DNA from: an uncultured Gemmatimonadota bacterium
GTDB lineage: Bacteria; Gemmatimonadota; Gemmatimonadetes; Longimicrobiales; Gaopeijiaceae
DNA length: 9,093 nt
Assembly: GCA_938030915.1 (NCBI GenBank)
Contig: CALHIO010000095.1
Span: 1-9,093 of the forward strand
Direction of reading: 5' to 3'
Numbering within the stretch: the stretch's first letter is position 1; every line of letters starts with the position of its first letter. Made by a program: the position numbers and the translations under genes. Shown in pieces: positions 5,351 to 9,093 of this stretch. Under the pieces are notes generated by a model. It was not told the DNA's origin. It did not search any database and was given only the letters and a program-made list of their open reading frames with translations.

Positions 5351-7261
5351 TCATGACCGGCCATCCGACAGGAGCCGCAGCCCGTTGAAGACGACGACGA
5401 CCGTCGACCCCTCGTGCCCGATGACCCCGATCGTGAGACCGATCCAGCCCATGAGCGCAGCGAAGACGAGGATGGTCATCATGCTTACGGCGAAGACGAG
5501 GTTCTGACGAACGATCCGCCGAGTCCGCCGACTCAGACGAACTGCATGGGCCAGGCTGGAGAGGTCTTCGCCCATCACGACCACATCGGCCGTTTCGAGC
5601 GCGACATCCGTTCCTGCGACACCGATCGCGATTCCCACGTCAGCGACAGCCAGCGCCGGCGCATCGTTCACCCCGTCTCCGACCATTGCGATCCCGCCGG
5701 TGCCACGGGCATCCTCCAGAATCCTCGACTTTTCATCGGGGGCGAGCGCCGCATGGATTTCGTCGATACCCACGCTCACGCCGACCGCCTGGGCGGTCGC
5801 CTCCGAGTCACCCGTGAGCATCATCACGCGGTCGATGCCGTTTGACCGGAGGGCTGCGATCGCACGTTTCGCACCGGCGCGCGCGTGGTCCTGAATCGCG
5901 AATCCACCGGCATGCACGTCGTCGATCGCAAGGTGGACGTGTGTTGCCGTGGGATGCTGCTCTCGGAGTGCCTCGGCGACCGACTCATCGAAGTGGGCCA
6001 CACCGGCTCGGATGAACCCCGGCTTGCCGACGCGAACCCGCATGCCGTTCACCTGAGCCTCCACCCCCTCACCGGCGAACGATTGGAATGCGGTCGGCTC
6101 CTCGATCGGGAGGCCGCGAGCCTCGGCCGCCCGCACGATCGAGGCTGCCAGATGGTGCTCGGACCGATGCTCTGCCGCCGCGGCCAGAGAGAGCAAGCGA
6201 TCGGGAGAGCCGGCCGTGGAGTTCCCGGCAGGCTGGATCGCGATGACGTCAGGGTGCCCGACCGTCACGGTCCCGGTCTTGTCCAACGCGAACGTCGTCA
6301 CGTCCGCCAGCGCGTCGATGTGCGCTCCACCCTTGAACAGGATGCCGTGGCGGGCGCCGTTGGCTACCGCCGAGACGATGGTCGCCGGGATCGAGATGAC
6401 GAGAGCGCATGGTGAGGCGACGACGAGCAGGGTCATCGCTCGATAGAACGCATCATCGAAGGTCCATCCCATCAGCGTCCAGGGAACCACGATCGCAAGA
6501 CCGGAGGCGAGGATGACCCCGGCTGCGTAGCGGCCCTCGACTTCCTCGATCCAGCTCTGGGTCGGTGCTCGCGACTCACGGGCTTCCTCGACCATCGAGA
6601 TGATACGCGCGAGGGCCGTCTGGTCCGCCGGGCGCGTCATCCGGATGTCGAGGGATCCGGATTCGTTCAGCGTTCCGGCGAAGACCGAGTCTCCGGAGCG
6701 CTTGTCGACCGGGACTGACTCTCCGGTGAGCGTGGACTCGTCGACGGCGGACCCGCCCCCGACCACCGTGCCGTCGACAGGGATGCGATCACCGGGACGC
6801 ACGCGCACCACGTCGTCGGGTCGCAGGCTCTCGACGGCAACGGTCCGCTCCTCTGTGCCTTCCAGGAGCACGGCTTCATCGGGGCTCAACTCCACTAGGG
6901 CCTCGATCGATCGCCTCGTTCTTCGGAAGGCGAATGTCTCGAGCGTGTTACCCAGCGAGAAGAGGAAGAGGAGGACGGCACCCTCCAGCCAGTGGCCTAC
7001 GACCGCGGCCCCGAACGCTGCCAGGAGCATGAGTACGTCGACGTCGAGTTCGCGCGCGCCGAGTGCTCGGGCGGCCCGAAGGGTGGCGTCCCACCCGGCC
7101 GTCACGTAGGCGAGAAGAAACAGGGGAAGGGAGAGTTCGGGAAAGCCGACCTCCGGGGACAGCCACCCCAAGATCGTGGCCACCAGCGCCACGATCGTCG
7201 ACGTGATCTGGAGGCCGAGGCGATCCGGCGCACTTCCCTGAGCGTTGCAGCTGTTACTCAT
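5351..7261 (-). CDS. P1B-4 type heavy-metal-translocating P-type ATPase (Fe/Co exporter-like)
   Basis: This inner-membrane pump uses ATP to export transition-metal ions. P-type landmarks are complete: TGE actuator loop (179-181), DKTGT with phosphorylated Asp327, TGDS (483-486) and GDGVNDAP (528-535). Transport-site residues are SPC (283-285) in the key helix, instead of the CPC of Cu and Zn/Cd pumps, and HEGST (616-620) near the C-terminus. That pair defines subgroup P1B-4 (CoaT, CtpD, PfeT/FrvA), known to export Co(II) or Fe(II). As usual for the subgroup there is no N-terminal metal-binding domain, only an isolated Cys5. Membrane helices are likely around 18-35, 44-56, 74-90, 93-108, 246-265, 272-300, 586-604 and 607-630. 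The nucleotide-domain SEHP motif reads SEHH (367-370); its His is kept but the Pro is lost. A perfect palindrome just upstream suggests metal- or peroxide-controlled expression. Automatic tools may call it ZntA/CadA; the motifs argue against that. Confidence 0.93.
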   Translation of the reverse strand: MSNSCNAQGSAPDRLGLQITSTIVALVATILGWLSPEVGFPELSLPLFLLAYVTAGWDATLRAARALGARELDVDVLMLLAAFGAAVVGHWLEGAVLLFLFSLGNTLETFAFRRTRRSIEALVELSPDEAVLLEGTEERTVAVESLRPDDVVRVRPGDRIPVDGTVVGGGSAVDESTLTGESVPVDKRSGDSVFAGTLNESGSLDIRMTRPADQTALARIISMVEEARESRAPTQSWIEEVEGRYAAGVILASGLAIVVPWTLMGWTFDDAFYRAMTLLVVASPCALVISIPATIVSAVANGARHGILFKGGAHIDALADVTTFALDKTGTVTVGHPDVIAIQPAGNSTAGSPDRLLSLAAAAEHRSEHHLAASIVRAAEARGLPIEEPTAFQSFAGEGVEAQVNGMRVRVGKPGFIRAGVAHFDESVAEALREQHPTATHVHLAIDDVHAGGFAIQDHARAGAKRAIAALRSNGIDRVMMLTGDSEATAQAVGVSVGIDEIHAALAPDEKSRILEDARGTGGIAMVGDGVNDAPALAVADVGIAIGVAGTDVALETADVVVMGEDLSSLAHAVRLSRRTRRIVRQNLVFAVSMMTILVFAALMGWIGLTIGVIGHEGSTVVVVFNGLRLLSDGRS

Positions 7262-7267
7262 GACTCT

Positions 7268-7290
7268 TTATCAAGAATGATTCTTGATAA
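7268..7290 (-). promoter_or_regulatory. Perfect 11-1-11 palindrome, candidate Fur/PerR-family operator of the ATPase gene
   Basis: TTATCAAGAAT at 7268-7278, a central G at 7279 and the exact reverse complement at 7280-7290 form a 23-base perfect palindrome. It ends six bases upstream of the ATPase ATG and overlaps the presumed ribosome binding site (AAAGAG). The odd-base centre and AAT-N-ATT core match the 7-1-7 architecture of Fur and PerR boxes, although the outer bases differ from the B. subtilis and E. coli consensus. An ArsR/SmtB-type operator, which can also show ATCAA/TTGAT arms, is the main alternative. It stands out as an AT-rich island in GC-rich DNA. Confidence 0.7.
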
Positions 7291-7317
7291 GCTAGTCACC
7301 TCCGTGCCTCGATCCAA
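7289..7317 (-). promoter_or_regulatory. Weak candidate promoter of the ATPase gene
   Basis: On the minus strand TTGGAT (7312-7317) and TAGCTT (7289-7294) are spaced by 17 bases, each matching three of six consensus positions. The -10 would overlap the edge of the palindrome and transcription would begin inside it, which would suit repression. The match is poor. Confidence 0.25.
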
Positions 7318-7390
7318 CGGAATCGATGGGTTGCTCGGGAAGGGTCCGCATGCAGATTGGGCGCATCCGAACCGCAGACCCGTTTCGACG

Positions 7391-7396
7391 AGGAAG
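7391..7396 (+). promoter_or_regulatory. Ribosome binding site of acetyl-CoA synthetase
   Basis: AGGAAG lies four bases before the ATG at 7401 and supports that start. No convincing -10/-35 pair was found for this gene in the divergent 139-base gap. Confidence 0.55.
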
Positions 7397-7400
7397 ACGC

Positions 7401-9093
7401 ATGAGTGACGCCGGCGAATTCGATGCCCTTCTGCAGGAAGACCGCCGCTTTCCGCCTTCCAGCGCTTTTGTCGGCCAGGCGAACCTCAACGATCCCTCGA
7501 TTTACGATCGAGCCTCGGGAGACCCCGAGGCATACTGGTCCGAGTGGGCTGGAGAACTGGACTGGTTCGAGCCGTGGCACACGGTGCTCGAATGGACGCC
7601 TCCCCATGCGAAGTGGTTCCTCGGGGGCAAGCTCAACGTCGCCCACAATTGTCTCGACCGTCACGTGGAGGCCGGGCGTGGCGATCGGACGGCCCTCATC
7701 TGGGAGGGTGAGCCCGGAGACACCCGCACATACACGTATGCGGAGTTGCACCATGAGGTCTCGGCGTTCGCAAACGCTCTGAGGGGTCTCGGCGTCGAGA
7801 AGGGAGATCGGGTCACGATCTATCTGCCGATGATTCCCGAGGCGGCGATCGCGATGCTGGCGTGCACACGGATCGGGGCGGTTCACTCGGTCGTGTTCGG
7901 GGGCTTCAGTCCGGATTCGCTCGCTGATCGCAACAACGATGCGGCCTCGAAGGTGCTCGTGACGGCCGACGGTGGATGGCGTCGCGGTTCCGTCGTGCCC
8001 CTGAAGGCCAACGCCGACGTCGCCCTCGAGCAGTCTCCCACGATCGAACATGTGGTGGTGGTCGCGCGCGGCGGGCAGCTGACGTCGAAGACCCCGGTCA
8101 CCATGAAGGATGGCCGCGATCATTGGTACCACGATCTGGTGGCGGGGGTGTCGGGAGACTGCCCGGCCGTTCAGATGGATGCCGAGGACACGCTCTTCAT
8201 CCTCTACACGTCGGGAACGACGGGAAAGCCGAAAGGGGTCGTGCACACGACCGGGGGGTACCTGACCCAGGCGTACGCAACGACGAAGGCGGTGTTCGAT
8301 CTCAAGGACGACGACGTGTACTGGTGTACCGCGGACGTGGGTTGGATCACCGGACACAGTTACATCGTCTACGGGCCCCTCGCGAACTGTGCACAGGTGG
8401 TCATGTACGAGGGAGCGCCCGACACGCCTGATCGAGGGCGCTTCTGGCAGCTCTGCGAGAAGTACGGGGTGACGATCTTCTACACGGCTCCGACCGCCAT
8501 TCGGGCCTTCATGCGCTGGGGCGACGAGTGGCCGGCGAAATCGGACCTCTCCTCGTTGCGTCTGCTCGGGACCGTCGGAGAGCCGATCAATCCTGAAGCT
8601 TGGATGTGGTATCACAAGGTGATCGGAGGCGAGCGGTGCCCGATCGTCGACACGTGGTGGCAGACGGAGACGGGGGCGATCATGATCACGCCGCTTCCAG
8701 GTCTGACGGAAACCAAGCCCGGCACGGCGACCCGAGCGTTCCCCGGGATTCAGGCGGTGATCCTCGACGAGGCCGGTAACGATACGACGGCCGGGTATCT
8801 CGCCATCACTACTCCGTGGCCGTCGATGCTCCGCACCGTGTGGGGGGACGAGCAGCGCTTCCGGGACACCTACTGGTCCAAGTGGCCGAACGTGTACTTC
8901 CCGGGCGACGGCGCGAAGATCGACGAGGACGGATACCTGTGGATCCTTGGGCGCGTCGACGACGTGCTGAACGTCGCCGGCCACCGGATCGGGACGATGG
9001 AGGTGGAGAGCGCCCTGGTGGATCACCCGTCCGTGGTCGAGTCCGCCGTTGTCGGCAAGGCTCACGAGATCAAAGGCGAATCGATCGCCGCGT
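7401..9093 (+). CDS. acs: Acetyl-CoA synthetase (AMP-forming), C-terminus cut by window edge
   Basis: The enzyme activates acetate to acetyl-CoA through acetyl-AMP in the cytoplasm. The frame is open to the window end, giving 564 of the usual ~650 residues. Visible landmarks are the N-terminal ACAS segment, the P-loop-like YTSGTTGKPKG (269-279), TADVGWITGHSY (310-321), VGEP (392-395), DTWWQTETG (417-425), GD (502-503), GRVDDVLNV (517-525) and GHR (527-529). Compared with Salmonella Acs, the acetate-pocket Trp414 corresponds to Trp420, so small acyl substrates are expected; Val310 corresponds to Ile316. ATP-contacting Gly387-Glu388-Pro389, Asp500, Arg515 and Arg526 all have counterparts. The missing tail includes the A10 lysine (Lys609 in Salmonella), the target of regulatory acetylation. 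The ATG is supported by AGGAAG. It is divergent from the metal ATPase, and the palindrome lies about 110 bases upstream, probably too far to control it directly. Confidence 0.95.
   Translation, partial: MSDAGEFDALLQEDRRFPPSSAFVGQANLNDPSIYDRASGDPEAYWSEWAGELDWFEPWHTVLEWTPPHAKWFLGGKLNVAHNCLDRHVEAGRGDRTALIWEGEPGDTRTYTYAELHHEVSAFANALRGLGVEKGDRVTIYLPMIPEAAIAMLACTRIGAVHSVVFGGFSPDSLADRNNDAASKVLVTADGGWRRGSVVPLKANADVALEQSPTIEHVVVVARGGQLTSKTPVTMKDGRDHWYHDLVAGVSGDCPAVQMDAEDTLFILYTSGTTGKPKGVVHTTGGYLTQAYATTKAVFDLKDDDVYWCTADVGWITGHSYIVYGPLANCAQVVMYEGAPDTPDRGRFWQLCEKYGVTIFYTAPTAIRAFMRWGDEWPAKSDLSSLRLLGTVGEPINPEAWMWYHKVIGGERCPIVDTWWQTETGAIMITPLPGLTETKPGTATRAFPGIQAVILDEAGNDTTAGYLAITTPWPSMLRTVWGDEQRFRDTYWSKWPNVYFPGDGAKIDEDGYLWILGRVDDVLNVAGHRIGTMEVESALVDHPSVVESAVVGKAHEIKGESIAA

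Noticed and set aside
4614..5354. A 246-codon open frame on the minus strand
   Set aside because: It is antisense to the 4737-5300 gene and would run through the promoter of the Fur-family gene. Its product looks like a mirror frame.
7261..7400. Palindrome as operator for acs as well
   Set aside because: It lies about 110 bases upstream of the acs start and no convincing acs promoter overlaps it, while it abuts the ATPase start.
7296..9065. A 589-codon open frame on the minus strand
   Set aside because: It is exactly antisense to the acetyl-CoA synthetase gene, which has every expected family motif. The antisense product is rich in Arg, His and Pro with no domain pattern, as expected for a mirror frame in GC-rich coding DNA.

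Overview
The window is GC-rich bacterial DNA, densely coded, with genes alternating between strands and very high G/C at third codon positions. Gene style and content suggest a free-living aerobic or facultative heterotroph, possibly Gemmatimonadota or a similar high-GC phylum. That placement is an impression from protein style, because no rRNA or marker gene is present. There is no tRNA, CRISPR array, insertion sequence or phage gene.

Layout from left to right. (1) The minus strand, 1-745, encodes an EamA/DMT-type membrane transporter whose C-terminus lies outside the window. (2) The plus strand carries an 80-residue unknown protein (935-1177) and, four bases later, a fold-type I PLP enzyme of aminotransferase class V (1182-2354) that lacks the catalytic-cysteine loop of cysteine desulfurases. 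(3) Convergent to these, the minus strand carries a Fur-superfamily regulator (4145-4603) followed 15 bases later by a PBP4/DacB-type D,D-carboxypeptidase/endopeptidase with a C-terminal LysM domain (2393-4129). A near-consensus sigma-70 promoter precedes the regulator. (4) The plus strand carries an unrecognised 187-residue protein (4737-5300). (5) The minus strand carries a P1B-4 type metal-exporting P-type ATPase (5351-7261) with SPC and HEGST transport motifs and no N-terminal metal-binding domain. (6) Divergent from it, the plus strand carries acetyl-CoA synthetase (7401 to beyond the window end).

The most interesting signal is regulatory. A perfect 11-1-11 palindrome at 7268-7290, built on an AAT-N-ATT core, sits 6 bases upstream of the ATPase start. 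The Fur-family protein encoded 2.7 kb away carries every metal-ligand position of the peroxide sensor PerR, including the Asp that separates PerR from most Fur proteins. In Bacillus subtilis the P1B-4 ATPase PfeT is an Fe(II) exporter controlled by PerR. The window may therefore hold a peroxide/iron-responsive efflux module: a PerR-like sensor, its operator and an iron (or cobalt) exporter. The family assignments are firm; the regulatory link is inference. The other genes look like ordinary chromosomal housekeeping or accessory functions, with some odd features such as the LysM fusion and the apparent fur-dacB operon.
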